A stretch of 64,000 bases of DNA from Littorina saxatilis (Eukaryota; Mollusca; Gastropoda; Littorinimorpha; Littorinidae). A program made the position numbers and the translations under genes. The stretch is from contig NC_090249.1 in the NCBI RefSeq assembly GCF_037325665.1, positions 59,401,943 through 59,465,942 on the forward strand, given 5' to 3'. Under the pieces are notes generated by a model, which saw nothing but the letters and a program-made list of their open reading frames with translations, ran no database searches and was not told where the DNA came from. The first letter of the stretch is position 1, and each line of letters begins with the position of its first letter. Below, piece after piece: positions 1-20,800 of this stretch.

Positions 1-65
1 ATCGGTTTGTCAGTCGACAATAAAATACAATCAAAAAACGTTATTTAAAAATGGTTATTTAATCA

Positions 66-410
66 TGTGAACGTTTACTTTTAGACAAACAACAAACACA
101 ACATTCACAAGTACATCATGATAAGATAAGATAAGATAAGATATCTTATCTTATCATTATACTTTTGACCCAATGGTCTTTATCGTGGACAGACAAAGGA
201 ACAATTAATATGAGATGAATAAAACTTATCTAATAATGTTATTCGATCTCTGGCAAGGCGGTGTATGTCCTCTATAAAGACCACTAGGTCCATTTACTTG
301 TGAAAGTTTAGTTTTGTCAAAACAATGAAACGTTCCATTAAACTAACCATTTTTGGTGGGTTTTTTTATTCTGAGTTTTGGAACGTTAGCAGTCTTGTCT
401 GTTTTTGTAT
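66..410. repeat. AACGTTTA-type interspersed element, copy 1
   Basis: This stretch shares ordered blocks with 24950-25110 and with the flanks of the array at 7590-8070: CACAAGTACATC, ATGGTCTTTAT, a TTTTGACAAAAC-like block, then AAACTAACCAT and a tail resembling GGAACGTTAGCAGTC. A palindromic GATAA run at 120-157 could form a hairpin. No coding is visible. The tail overlaps the 3' UTR of the hypothetical gene. Confidence 0.4.
365..370 (-). terminator. polyadenylation signal AATAAA of the hypothetical gene
   Basis: TTTATT on the plus strand reads AATAAA on the minus strand, about 43 nt downstream of the TAG at 413-415. Spacing is reasonable for a short 3' UTR. The site lies in repeat-like sequence, so it may be fortuitous. 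Confidence 0.35.
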
Positions 411-412
411 TT

Positions 413-8788
<8,376 letters not shown>

Positions 8789-8829
8789 TATGACGGGAAT
8801 AGGAGCGAGAGTTGCTAGTTCAAGTTAGA

Positions 8830-9780
8830 CTTAGTCAAACCTTAACTTGTATCATGATTGTCTACGAAGCAGCGATCGGGCCGGTATTGTCAATACACAC
8901 AGGTTGTAGACAAAACTCAAGAGAAGACTATCAGGTCGGCCGAACCAGCTAAATCTCCGCTTGGTCTCAGTATATATTCCAGCTTTGGGCTTTCATATGG
9001 TCATAATTATCTGCCCAGGGACACCATGGTATACTGTTCACTCCGTCAGCAAACTGACAACTACACACTTGAAAAACAGCCTAGCTGCTTTCAGGCAGAT
9101 TTGATCTGTTCAACTCGATGAACTCAGTTCAGTGCCGACGGCGTTCACACAGTGCGATAGCCTGCACAACTTCAGTGTCACATCTTAGCTCTTTCGTTCC
9201 CCTTGTGCCGGCACAAACAGACCGTAGACTTATTAGAACTGCCGGGTCGATATCAAGTTCAGTGAACTTAGAATTGAAAGCCGATTCCCGTTTCTCGTCG
9301 AGAGCCTAAGAACCTCAGTCAAGGAAATAACGTTAACACTGTCCGGTGCAAGCACACGCACTTTGAAATAAATGAATTGCACTCACAAGCTGAGACCACA
9401 GCACTACATGATTTCTCAGTGCGACTGCTACCAATGACAAAACACAAGCACGTTCATTCTATACAGAGATCTCCGGTTTGCTTATCGTTGCGTGACTCGG
9501 GTTTTTATCTACCCTGTACAGAGCGGGGGCAAACAAAGTTTATAGCATGTGATACCCCGTGACAAAAATAACCTTGGGGTATTCACTGGTTAAACTCGTG
9601 GTGGGGGGATGGGTCGTGTACCCGTGACGTTTAGAACTCGTCACATGTTCCGTATTACTTGTACATGTATGTACCTTGACTACTCGAACTCAGTCAGCTG
9701 TCGGCTGAAATTCCAAAAGATATAGAAATTGAAGACAAGCAGGCAACAAATGCTTGAAATGACCGGTATTATATTAGTAA
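8830..9780. other. possible promoter and intergenic stretch
   Basis: This lies upstream of the ATG at 8788 on the minus strand. It has no repeat or gene I recognise. A TATATA lies near 8971, but no promoter can be assigned. Confidence 0.25.
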
Positions 9781-10579
9781 TTATAGAAAACGTTGATAAT
9801 TATATTCGTTTAGATAAATATTACCCAATATTGCTATTTCATATGTACGGTGGATTTCCATTGGTCAATTGGGCAAAACTGAGCTCATTGTAAAAGTGAT
9901 ATCGACGACATTTCCGTCGATATCAGTTTTGATATCGACGACCTCTTTATTGCTTCCCCACTTCAAAAACAAAAACACCTAAATTTAAAAACAAACAAAT
10001 ATATATGAAAATGTAATGATCCCAGAATTTAGTTGAGCAAGTGACTAAAGACTTTTTGAAAGAAAAGACATTTTGAAATACTGAAAAGTACAAGAAAAGA
10101 GTGAACAAAAAGAAATAATAATCAGAGGGAGGGATATGGAACAGCCAAAACTGAGACAAATACTTTTGTAATTTCTTTACAGTAAATACAAAATGTCCAA
10201 AGAATTAGCAATATATCTAACACTAGAATGAATACCCGCTTCGCCGGGTAGCCGGCTTCGCCGGGAAGAAGTACTTAGAGCCGTACGCCGGCTTCGCCGG
10301 GTCCGAACAATGGACCCGCCAAGCTTAGGTCCCTCCCAGATTCGTGGAATGGGAACAGCACGAAAATGATTCAGTGGCCATAATGCCATTCCTGACCATA
10401 TCGAGTCCCATCCTTGTCGACGAATGTAACCGTGTTAATCACCTTTGGAGGCGAACTCCACTCAAACAGGACTGAGCAAGTTAGAGCTTCTCAAAGGAAG
10501 GCCAGTACATAAAATTACACAAAAGCCGCCAGACCACATCACAAACAGAACTGAACAATGCACAGGTGTTGCTCACATA

Positions 10580-10582
10580 GAG

Positions 10583-10610
<28 letters not shown>
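10580..10610. repeat. (AC)n microsatellite
   Basis: AC run in the left palindrome arm; the matching place in the right arm has a GT run near 12405-12428. Confidence 0.85.
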
Positions 10611-10613
<3 letters not shown>

Positions 10614-11312
10614 CACAGAGAAGCCGTATCTATAGAGAGATAGATGACAGTGTATTTTTCGCGTGGCTATAAATTGATTCGACCTTTGCACTTTGACAGT
10701 GAGGATAATTTACAGGTCCAATTTACGTTCTGGACACTGCGTTGACCTAAAAATAGTAACAGTAACAGAACGCCGGGAATATCCGAAGACGCTCCACTCA
10801 CACTATATAGTGCACCATACGAAGGAAGGGAGGTAAACGCTGAAAACCTGGAGAAGATGAGAAGATAAGGAAGAGTTACTTATAATGGTGAAATGAACAC
10901 AAAAACCAAAATCATTTCAGCGCTGCGCGCTGAGAGCCTCTGTTGAAATATCTCATCGATGATATTGTGTCCGGGGTGTAGCTGAATACGGTGTCCAAAT
11001 TTGAAAAAGATCCACCGAGAACTTTGGCTTTGGTGTGTCGGTATGGGGGCCCGGGTAGCTGAGGTGGAACCAAAATAGCTGAGGTTGAACCAAAATCGGT
11101 TCAGCGCTGCGCGCTGAGAGCACGTGTTGAAATATCGACCAGGTTGTGTCGTGTCCCGGGTCTACCTGAATATGCCCACCAAATTTGAAGCAGATCCATC
11201 GAGAACTTTGGCCGTGCATGGCGAATACACAAATACACAAATACACAAACACACAGATACACAAACACACAGACACACAGACACAAGTCGTATATATATA
11301 TATAGATTGACG

Positions 11313-12030
11313 GACTGTGTGATGATATCTTCTGCTATGGTCTGTTCAGAGACAGTGATATCAAAATCGAGACCGGAGGAGATCAGTAGCCTTACAGACT
11401 CTCTTCTCTGGAGAGAATGGAGGAACAAATATATGCACACGGCTATAAGCTCTGGCTGGCTCATTCGGGAAGCCCCATCAAAACTTAACCGCCTAAGGGC
11501 AGAAGTTGGGAACTACCAATTTCTGGAGCCTAAATGCACCTGTCAATCCGACCTCAGCATTGCTCATTTGACTTTGGAGTGTGATTTGAACTCAGGCCAC
11601 TTTCACCCCCTGACTCAGTTTATAAACTCAAATAGAAATATCCTGCCAAATACCTCAAAGGAAAAATTAAGCTATCTTTTAAGTTTTATAAAGACCTTGG
11701 GTGGCAAGGTCCCAAACTTATCGCTGGACTTGTGCACACGCATCCACTTGGTCCGTGGATATGAAGAGACATTGCTGCGGCTGACGCCATTGCTTCTCAT
11801 ACAGTTACTATATATTTTTGATCAGAACTTTTAAAAATACCATTTTATATCTAAGTATCTCTTAACACCATTTTTAATTAGATGAGCGAGAGTGTGCGGG
11901 GGGCGGGAGGGTGGTGAACCACTGTACATAAAGGAAAAGTTTGTGTGCGTGCCTGTGTGTGTTCTTAATCTAAGACAAATGTCGCCAATGTTTTTACAGA
12001 GTGACGTTAAATAAACGATTTTATCATCAT
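11313..12030 (+). mobile_element. LINE 3' fragment, end of ORF2 and 3' UTR
   Basis: An open frame ending at 11834 contains REWRNKYMHTAISSGW, KLNRLRAEVGNYQFLEPKC and a C-x-C ... H ... C cluster (CTCQSDLSIAHLTLEC). This arrangement is typical of the region after the reverse transcriptase in non-LTR elements of the Jockey/CR1 kind. A 3' UTR ending GTTAAATAAACGATTTTATC and ATC repeats follows. Endonuclease and reverse transcriptase are absent, so this is a 5'-truncated dead copy. Clade is uncertain. Confidence 0.6.
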
Positions 12031-12688
12031 CTGTCTGTATGTTCTGGCATTTGAGAAGCCACAACAGATAATATAGGGCTAAGAAATAAGCTCTAAAATT
12101 CTCAATCCCGTTTGACAGGACTTCGCCTTCAAAGGTGATTGTGTAACTCTTCCTTATCTTCTCCAGTGTTTTGCGTTTATCTCCCTTCCTTCGTGTGGCT
12201 TCAATCCATATTCCCGTTTCTACGTTACTATTTTTAGAATGTCACTGCGCTGTCCAGAACGCTTCCCTTGCACCCGTAAGTTGTTCTTACTGTCAAAGTG
12301 AAAAGGTCGAATCAATTTATAGCCACGCGAAAAATACACTGTCACCTATCTATATATTTATAGATATAGATATACATATATATATATATATATATACGGC
12401 TTCTCTCTGTGTGTGTGTGTGTGTGTGTAAGCAACACCTGTGGATTATAGAGTTCTGTTTGTGATGGGGTCTAGCGGCTTTTGTCTGTCTGTATGCCCAC
12501 AGAGCATTATCAACTCAACCCCACCCCCTGCCGTCCTCTCCTTATTTTTTGTTTCTTTCTTTCCTCTTTTTGAAAGCGGACAAACACTCAAGTCCTTAAT
12601 GGCTCAAAACCGTAGGACTTTTAATATTAATTTTAACTGTCTGTATGTTCTGGCATTTGAGAAGCCACAACAGATAATATAGGGCTAA

Positions 12689-13056
12689 GGCCACAAAAAA
12701 AATAATTGTCTGTTTCTGGTAACATGGCTAAAAAAAAAAATAGGGTCGGTAGGTAGGGATTTTTTTTAAAAATTTTTTTTTTTTTACCCCAAATGTAGAC
12801 CAATAAAACTAACTTTAAAAATCGCGCAAAGAGACTGGATTCACTATACATAGAGACAAGACACTCAACACATTTACAAATCGTCAGCGGACTTTCGTTT
12901 TCACACGTTTTTGTTGTTCATTTTCTCACCCTGTCCTTTACCACCAAAAAAAAAAAAAAAAAAAAAAATTTTGAGTTTGGAAAAAAAAAGTTTAGGGTCG
13001 GCGCCGAAATTTAGGGTCGGTCGGGTGACCAGAAACAGACAATTTTTTTTTTGGCC
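12689..13056 (-). mobile_element. GGCCAAAAAA MITE, PIF/Harbinger-like TSD, copy 1
   Basis: The element begins GGCCACAAAA and ends TTTTTTGGCC, with inner TIR blocks TTGTCTGTTTCTGGT and GGGTCGG. It is flanked by TAA at 12686-12688 and 13057-13059. The uninterrupted version of the target is present at 12066-12100, proving insertion with a TAA duplication. No coding. Confidence 0.8.
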
Positions 13057-13435
13057 TAAGAAATAAGCTCTAAAATTCTCAATCCCGTTTGACAGGACTT
13101 CGCCTTCAAAGGTGATTGTGGTGAACCGCCAGGCTGTCTGTCTCTGTCTCGCGATTCACCCCGGCGAAGCCGGGTATTCCTCTATAAAATTGTTTTTAAA
13201 TTTAGGTGTTTTTGCTTTTGAAGTGGGGAAGCAATAAAGAGGTCGTCGATATCAAAACTGATATCGACGGAAATGTCGTCGATATCACTTTTGCACTGAG
13301 CTTAGTTTTGCCCAATTGACCAATGGAAATGCACGTAACATATGAAATAGCAATATAATTATATATTATGTGTGTGTGTGCCTCCGGACGGCTTCTATGT
13401 AAAATGTTGAATTTTAATGTCTAATGTAAAGCGCC

Positions 13436-13922
13436 ATGATTATCTATATATATATATATACGACTAGTGTCTGTCTGTCTGTCTGTTCGCGATGCACGGC
13501 CAAAGTTCTCGGTGGATCTTTTTCAAATTTGGACACCGTATTCAGCTACACCCCGGACACAACCTCATCGATGAGATATTTCAACACGTGCTCTCAGCGC
13601 GCAGCGCTGTGCGCGCTGAACCGATTTTGTTTTTTTTGGTCTGGATCCACTACCAGTAACTCTTCCTTATCTTCTCCAGTGTTTTCAGCCGCGATTATCT
13701 CCCTTCCTCCGTGTGGCGTCAATCCATATTCCCGTTACTTGGTTACTATTTGTAGAAGGTCACTGCACGTTACTATATTTAAAAGGTCTCCAGTGGTTTG
13801 CGCGTTTATCTCCTTACCTTCGTGCGCCGGCGTACACCCGGCGGTCCCAGGCGCAGCCTGGTATTCGGCTCTACTTCTTCCCGGCGAAGCCGATACCCGG
13901 CGAAGCGGGTAATCATCTAGTA
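13436..13922 (+). repeat. GCTTCGCCGGG-type interspersed repeat
   Basis: It starts with a TATATA run and a TCTG tetranucleotide run, continues with GATGCACGGCCAAAGTTCTC and the CAGCGCGCAGCGCTG palindrome, and ends with CCCGGCGAAGCGGGTAATC. The same modules are scattered through the palindrome at 10.2-13.2 kb. The sequences on its two sides (13360-13435 and 13925-14005) are near-identical copies. Class is unknown. Confidence 0.5.
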
Positions 13923-14099
13923 TATCATGTGTGTGTGTGCCTCCGAACTGACGGCTTCTATGTAAAATGTTGAATTTTAATGTCAAGTAAAGCGCCATGG
14001 GACTGCCATTTGGCGGTGAACAGCGCTATAAAAGAATGTTTTATTATTATTATTAGAGAATTTTGGTGATAAATAGATAAATAGAATCATATTTTGTTG

Positions 14100-14443
14100 T
14101 TTGAGAGAGAGAGAGATCGAGAGACTGGAGAGAAAGATCTGCATGCACACACCGGCACTGACTCTTACACTCACACACAATTGCCGCATGTACACACACT
14201 GGCACACACTCACACAAGAAGATTATGAATAAATGTGTGTGCCGATCGATAGAGAGAGAAAGGTCTGCATGCACACACACTTACACACACGCCACACTTG
14301 CATGTACACACACACACACACACACGGCGTGACACACACACACACACAAGAAGATTATGAATAAATGACGGTGTGTGCCGATCGATAGAGAAAGATCTGC
14401 ATGCACACACACTAACGGCACCCACACACACACTTGCATACAT

Positions 14444-14481
<38 letters not shown>

Positions 14482-14510
14482 GAAGATTATGTATAAATGT
14501 GTGTGCCTCC
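14100..14510. repeat. (CA)n-rich cluster with GAAGATTATG repeats
   Basis: Several CA runs alternate with a repeated block containing GAAGATTATGAATAAATG and GATCGATAGAG. Cys/Val-rich frames here are artefacts. It lies about 300 bp before the EIF3H start codon. Confidence 0.75.
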
Positions 14511-14654
14511 GAACGGCCCCCGGACTGCTCCGGACGGCAATTAGTAGGACCGGCATGGGGTTCAACGAGTTCACCGGTAGGGGTTGTCTTCCAATCACAA
14601 CATCGCGAATGCGAATGGGGACAATTTTTGTAAGAAAAAACGAAATTAGTAAAT

Positions 14655-14770
14655 GAGGGCCGAAACGTCCTAGGGCCGAAACGACGATTGGGCCGAAACG
14701 ACCATTTGGGCCGAAACGTCCTGGTAAATTGGGGCCGAAACGTCTTTGGGCCGAAACGACTGGCTACCGG
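14655..14770. repeat. GGGCCGAAACG short tandem repeat at the EIF3H promoter
   Basis: Six copies of GGGCCGAAACG with irregular spacing end about 40 bp before the EIF3H ATG. They fall in the promoter or 5' UTR. No TATA box is seen nearby. Confidence 0.75.
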
Positions 14771-14804
14771 TAAAAAGACACACCCGGCGATTACAGAAAC
14801 CAAA

Positions 14805-17800
14805 ATGGCGTCCAGACGGCAAGACTCTCACGTGCAGTTTGTCCAAATTGATGGCTTGGTATGTATTACTTTGGATCTTTTGTGTTTCTTGATAATGGTG
14901 ATTGTTATTTACGTTAGAATTTATGTGCTTTTGGAAGTTTTGGCGCAGATTTTAGCGTATGTACCGTCTTGAAACTCAGATACTATTCGCCATCTGTTCT
15001 GTATAGATCTGTGACACTGACAATGCGTTGAAAAACCACTTCTGGCATTTGATCAACGGAAGGGAGGAGCGCATGTAAATAAGTCCTAGACTGGGTGGAG
15101 ATGAGATTTAATGATCTCCACAGATCTTGCCAGAACTTGATCGTCCTGTAGATGGTTCCAGTCTACGATCGTCTTTGTTCTTTTGACAAATATTGAATAT
15201 AAAGGCTAACAGCTTGAATGAAAATTTCACTAATTTATGAGACAGTTACTGAGTTAGTGATCCAGCAATACTATGTGTTCGGTAAACGAAATACCGTAAC
15301 ATTTTCAGACATATTTTGAGGTGTCCCCAGCCAGTTAGCTGCTTCATGCTTTTGACCATGTCCCATCAGATTCAGAATTTGGTTCAGGGGGTCATATGAC
15401 TGATGACCCATAGTCTTTTCCTTCCAGTTCCAGGAGGCTGAATCACGGAACAGCATATTTCATTTACAGTGTGCCCTTTCGTTGCTTTGTTGACAAAAAA
15501 TGACACCTAATTTCACCATTCCTTGCATTCAGGTGGCGCTGAAAATCATCAAGCACAGCCAAGAGGAGGGTGCTGGGGGTACAGACTTGGTTCAGGGAGT
15601 ACTCCTTGGTTTGGTGGTCGACAATCGACTGGAGATCACCAACTGCTTCCCTTTTCCCCGTCACTCAGAGGAAGATGACTTTGATGAAAGTAAGTTCATT
15701 TCTTATTTTTATTTGATGGAGCCCCAAAAGCACTTATAAACTAGCAATTTTGATGCTTATATTTTTTTGGGGGGGAGGGGGGGGACTTTATTGTGATCAA
15801 AAATGAGACACTTCGCTGGACAATTCCCTGCAGGTTCTTATACATAACAGAAAGTTTCTGCAAGTTTCATTGCATGCCCCTTACCCCAGGCAAAAAGCCT
15901 AGTTTAAGTCATGCACCCATTTTTTTCTTTCTGAGATCTTTGAAGTCATGAAACTTTCTATGACAAGAACAGTGATGGTTTTGAAAGTGAAACTGTTGTT
16001 TAAGCAGCAAAATACTTCTGAAAGGGAGATAGCGCCCATAAGTTCCCAGTAATGGGATACGTTAGCAAATGAAATGTTGGTGTTGTGTTTGCAGTGCAAT
16101 ACCAGATGGAAATGATGAGGAACCTGCGTCACGTGAACATCGACCACCTGCACGTGGGGTGGTACCAGTCCACCTACTTCGGTTCCTTCATCAACCGACC
16201 CCTGCTGGACTCACAGTTCAACTACCAGCACTCTATAGAAGAGTCAGTGGTGCTAATCTATGGTGAGTCCTGACACTTTAACTACCAGCACTCTATAGAA
16301 GAGTCGGTGGTGCTAATCTATGGTGGGTCGACCTGAAACTTGAGTGTTTAGGTACTGTGGAACTATTAAGACATCCTGATTTAAGACTCACTCCAGTTTA
16401 AGACCCTGTTTTGTAAGAGTTTCTGTTCATAACCTCTGTAAATGTACCCCCATTTACCCCCCGCGGGTTAGGGGGAAGAATTTACCCGATGCTCCCCAGC
16501 ATGTCGTAAGAGGCGACTAACGGATTCTGTTTCTCCTTTTACCCTTGTTAAGTGTTTCTTGTATAGAATATAGTCAATGTTTGTAAAGATTTTTGTCAAG
16601 CAGTGTGTAAGAAATGTTTAGTCCTTTGTACTGGAAACTTGCATTCTCCCAGTAATAGGGAGGCCCATCGCACATAGCACAATCAGCCATTTTTACACCC
16701 TCATAAAACACAAACAGATTAGGTTATAACAGTCAAGCAATGTTTATCCGAATAATGTATATACTTTAAATAAGCACAACAAATTTCAAAGCTCTATGAT
16801 TTCAGAAAAAAAAGTTACAGGCTAGCAAAATACGGCTAATCGGGCAAAATGACCAAATTTGGAATTGGGCAGAAAAATAGTGTGCAAAAGGTGTTTTTTA
16901 AGAATCCAACATAGAAATGATGTTATTGGTTTTTTTTTAATGTTTAGGACATGTAACCAATAAAATATGAGAAATAAAAAAAATAAAACTTGTTTTGAAT
17001 ACTTTATAGATGATTTTGTTTTTCAGGCTGTAACACTAAAATGACATGAGAAATGAAAACTGAACTTTGAGCTTGAAGCTAAACCCATCCAATGATTATG
17101 TACATATGATATATCTAATTAAAGGTCATCACCTAAGCTATCCAATGACGTATGTTTTGAAATTGATAACATGATTCTGAAAAAGTGTTACATAATATTA
17201 AGATTTTTAACATCGCAAAATGTCCTTTCACGCCAACATGCGACAAAGGACCAAAGATTGCAAAAATCAATTAAATTCCTTTAAGAGATGATTCTTTGCT
17301 AAAACAGTCATTATAAAAATGTATCTGGCATATTTCATTCATCCTTTAAGCAGTATGTGAGACAATACATATACACAGCAGTTAACGGATTGCATCACAG
17401 ACAACCATGACCAAAGGCAGAGTCAGAGAGGATACCTGTCACTCAAACAAAACAATTTTCCACAAATCTTATTTTAACTAAAAGGGAAGTTGCCAATAAA
17501 ACATAATTTTACCCAAAATTAAGATGTGTACCAAAAAAAAAAGAGTTAAAAACATTAATTTTTTTTTTTTTTTTTTTTTTTGTTTTTGCTTTGTTTTTGG
17601 ATTTATTTCATCATTAAATCCATTTCGAACTCACATTGAAATTAAAATACCGTGAAGAGAATCGATAAAGGATATTACGTTTCTATGCTGTTTAAAAGCA
17701 AGTTAAAAGTCGCTTCAAAAAGTTAAAAAGAACTGCATTCATTACATGTGTCATGTCATTTGGAGTCGCGAGCGAGCGACAGTCACGGGACTGACGGAGC

Positions 17801-20800
17801 TGTTCAACATCAAACCGTCAAGTCTTGACGAAAGTTAAGGATGATTAAATCAAGAGAGGGGGCTGAAAGTTACTATAGTTTGATTACAACCAAGTATAAA
17901 GACGACGTGAAGGAAAATTTCAAGACAAAGTCAAAGAAGATGGGCAAACAAATCGATGGTAAAGAAAGCGGCCGTCTGCTTTGGCCTTTCTTCCGACACT
18001 TGACTGACCCGAAAAAGGGGGAGTCGGGTCTGAGCAACCGGTCAACTTAGGATGCTTTAGACTTTCTTTTACGAATGTTTGAATGAATTTGTTCAGAACA
18101 ACAAGTAATTAAATAACGCAACACATCTAGGTCTTTATCCGAATGCGGATAACACGTAAACAAAAACTACAGAAGGACTTAACCAGTCTGTGTCCCCCCA
18201 CGGAAAATAGACTCGACCGACCATTGAGAAAATTTCCGCGTGCTGGCGACGATGCAGCTAGCGTGGAGCTTCGTTGGTTGTTTTCAGTCACACGATTCAC
18301 ATTATCCTCACTTCGAATCGCTCGCCTTGGTTAAATAACTTACGAAAACTTTCAAAACTTGGCACACGGACTGATGATGATAGTTTCTTCGACGTGTAAA
18401 CCGGTGAGAACAGATAAAGAACTGACTGAGGCGCAACACGTGTTCGCAGTTTGCAAAGCTGTGACGTCGATGTTGTGAACGTAAACGATCTTTTCATTGG
18501 CCTACCGGTTGCCAGAAGCAGCCTTGACCTATGAACTTACGGTACACCAAATTTCATTGGATGTATTTGAATAGTCTTGTTGGGCGACCCATCTAAAAAT
18601 AGGCAAATTATACACAGTTTGTAGACCGTTCCAACACACCGCGGCGCGAGCTGACAATTTCCCTGCACAGCTCGCGCCGCTACCGCTGTCGCTGTGCGAT
18701 GAGCCGTTTTCAAGCACAAATATCTCCGCTTTGGAATGATGTACATACTACAAAATCCACACACAGTAAGAAACAACACCATTGAAGAAAATCTTGTAAT
18801 TTGGTTGTTTTATTACAAATAACAACAGAGTAAGAGGCGAACAAAAGTAGCAAAAATATGATGCGGCTACAGTCGCTTTGAGCTCGCAGCGGTGGGCCTC
18901 CCTACCAGTAAGGTCATATATTGTACTACGGTGCTAGCCCCTGGAGCAATTTTTTGATTAGTGCTTTTGTGAACACGAAACAATTAACAAGTGGCTCTAT
19001 CCCATCTCCCCCCTTTCCCCGTCGCGATATAACCTTGAACGGTTGAAAACGACGTTAAACACCAAATAAAGAAAGAAAGAAAGTACCCCCATTTTAAGAA
19101 GTAAAAGGGGGGGGGGGGGGGGGTCCACTGTACTGACTTATCCTTTCATGTCTGCTGATGAACCCAGAAACTGAATGCTGAATGAAAACAATCAGAAAAT
19201 TTGGTGGCAGATGTTTTACTTTTGAAGGTAAATCTAAGCAAGCATATTCTCCTGGGAGAGTATCATGACATTAGTTGATTGTGTATTTAAATGACTGTAC
19301 ATATCTGCATTAATGTTTCTTATACTCTTTATGTTCAGATCCACTGAAAACAACACAAGGTTTCCTGGCTCTGAAGGCATACCGCTTGACGCCAGCCATG
19401 ATGAAGTTCTACAAGGATGCCGACTTCACTCCAGATGCCATCGCCAAGCACAGCATCAGCTTTGAGAACATGTTTGAAGAGATCCCCGTGGTTCTGAAGA
19501 ACTCTCACCTGTGTAACGCTCTCCTGTGCGAGCTGGCCCCGCCCACAAAGCGCGACGAGAAGTACAACTTTCTGGACCTGGGTACCAGGTAAGGGAGATA
19601 AGGAAATGTTATTTTTTAAGGAAAAGCTGGTGTGAAATGAGTTGGAATTTCACTGTGGGAAATGTTGTTTCATTTGTAGTTACATGGTTTGTCGTTGATT
19701 TGTATCCAGGCTTCAGATTTTAAGGTAAGATTAGATAGTCTAGGGTAAGGATTTTGCCAGGGCACTAAAGTTTTAAAATTATTTCATATTTTCTTCTTGC
19801 TTCTCTGACAGATATATACAGATTTTTGCAAGACTATGCTCCAAAGCAAATGAGATACAACACATCATAGACAAACAGAAATCTAGATTTGTTTAACAGG
19901 GGGGGGGGGGGGGGGGGGTAGTGGAATTTTACCGAGACTGGCTGCCACAGTCCTTAAGCAAAGCAAAATCTGTTAACCAGTAAATTGGCAAGTTTGAGAC
20001 TTTCAGCAAACTGTCTAGAAGTAGCACTTTGACACTTAGTGCAGCAAACTGTGTAAATATACTTGCATGTGTCATTCCCACATATCCTTGTGGGGATTTA
20101 CAGTGCCGTTTTGGAGAAGAACCTGCGTCAGTTGATGGAGTGTGTGGATGATGTTGCCATGGACACCAACAAGTATCTCAACTTCATGCGCCAGAACTTC
20201 CGCCAGCAGCAGGCCAAACAGCAGTACTTGCAGAAGAGGGTCAGTGCGCTTGGTCCCTTTCTATTCACAGTCAATGATACTGATAATGTTCGGAGTTCAA
20301 CTTGCTTTCGCTCACCTGAAGGGATTTGTGCACGGAAGGTTGAACTTGGAGTGAGGGGTAGTAATTTTATATACTTACATTTGGTTTATTTTGTGAGATC
20401 ACTTTAATAGACTAATAGTGTAGAATCGAAACAGCCTTTATCATTATAACATTGGACAATTGGCAATGACCGGTTGACGGTGCTGCCATTTCACTTTCTT
20501 GCAGCATCAAGGATATGATAAGGGGGCGAACGTTACTAAACAAAACAATGAAAATCTGAACAAAATAGGTGGAGAAGTCAACTAAGACACAAAGAAGCTT
20601 TCTTTTCATTTATACCTCAAGGTTGTTCATCAAGACCCTTTGTAGACAGAGACATTTAGTCTACTTTAAACCCCCCGTTTCACACACACACACCCACCTT
20701 TTTTTTAGTTAGGACCTCCATCTGAGAAATAAGACCTAAAAAGCCTTAGAATGGAGGTAAATATAATATAGATGCACATGACATAAAATCTGGGGAAACT

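Larger units (their letters stand above)
9820..13360. repeat. large imperfect palindrome of repeats
   Basis: Arms about 160 bp long at 9820-9985 and 13190-13350 are inverted copies carrying TATCGACGACATTTCCGTCG. Inside, 10440-10880 and 12080-12465 are also inverted copies, as are the GCTTCGCCGGGTA blocks near 10215 and 13155. The spacer holds two tandem modules with CAGCGCTGCGCGCTGAGAGC (10920-11310), a LINE 3' end and microsatellites. The right arm was enlarged by a direct duplication (12030-12135 against 12637-13122) and a MITE insertion. No intact gene lies here. Confidence 0.65.
16355..19130. mobile_element. CAGTGGAACC-type MITE, copy 1, split by a SINE
   Basis: The left part (from TACTGTGGAAC at 16353) and the right part (ending GTCCACTGTA at 19132) are the two ends of a TA-flanked MITE of the family also at 26830, 34530, 48052 and 51808. 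A SINE sits in the middle. The TIRs recall pogo/Tigger ends and the TA duplication agrees, but assignment is by resemblance. Confidence 0.7.

Noticed and set aside
11124-11310. N-terminal part of the 236-residue frame around the LINE
   Set aside because: It reads through an unrelated repeat and a CA-rich tract; only the part from about 11313 looks like LINE protein.
20240-20407. frame continuing past EIF3H exon 5
   Set aside because: It is read-through into intron 5 after the GTCAGT donor; the exon 6 sequence continues the conserved protein.
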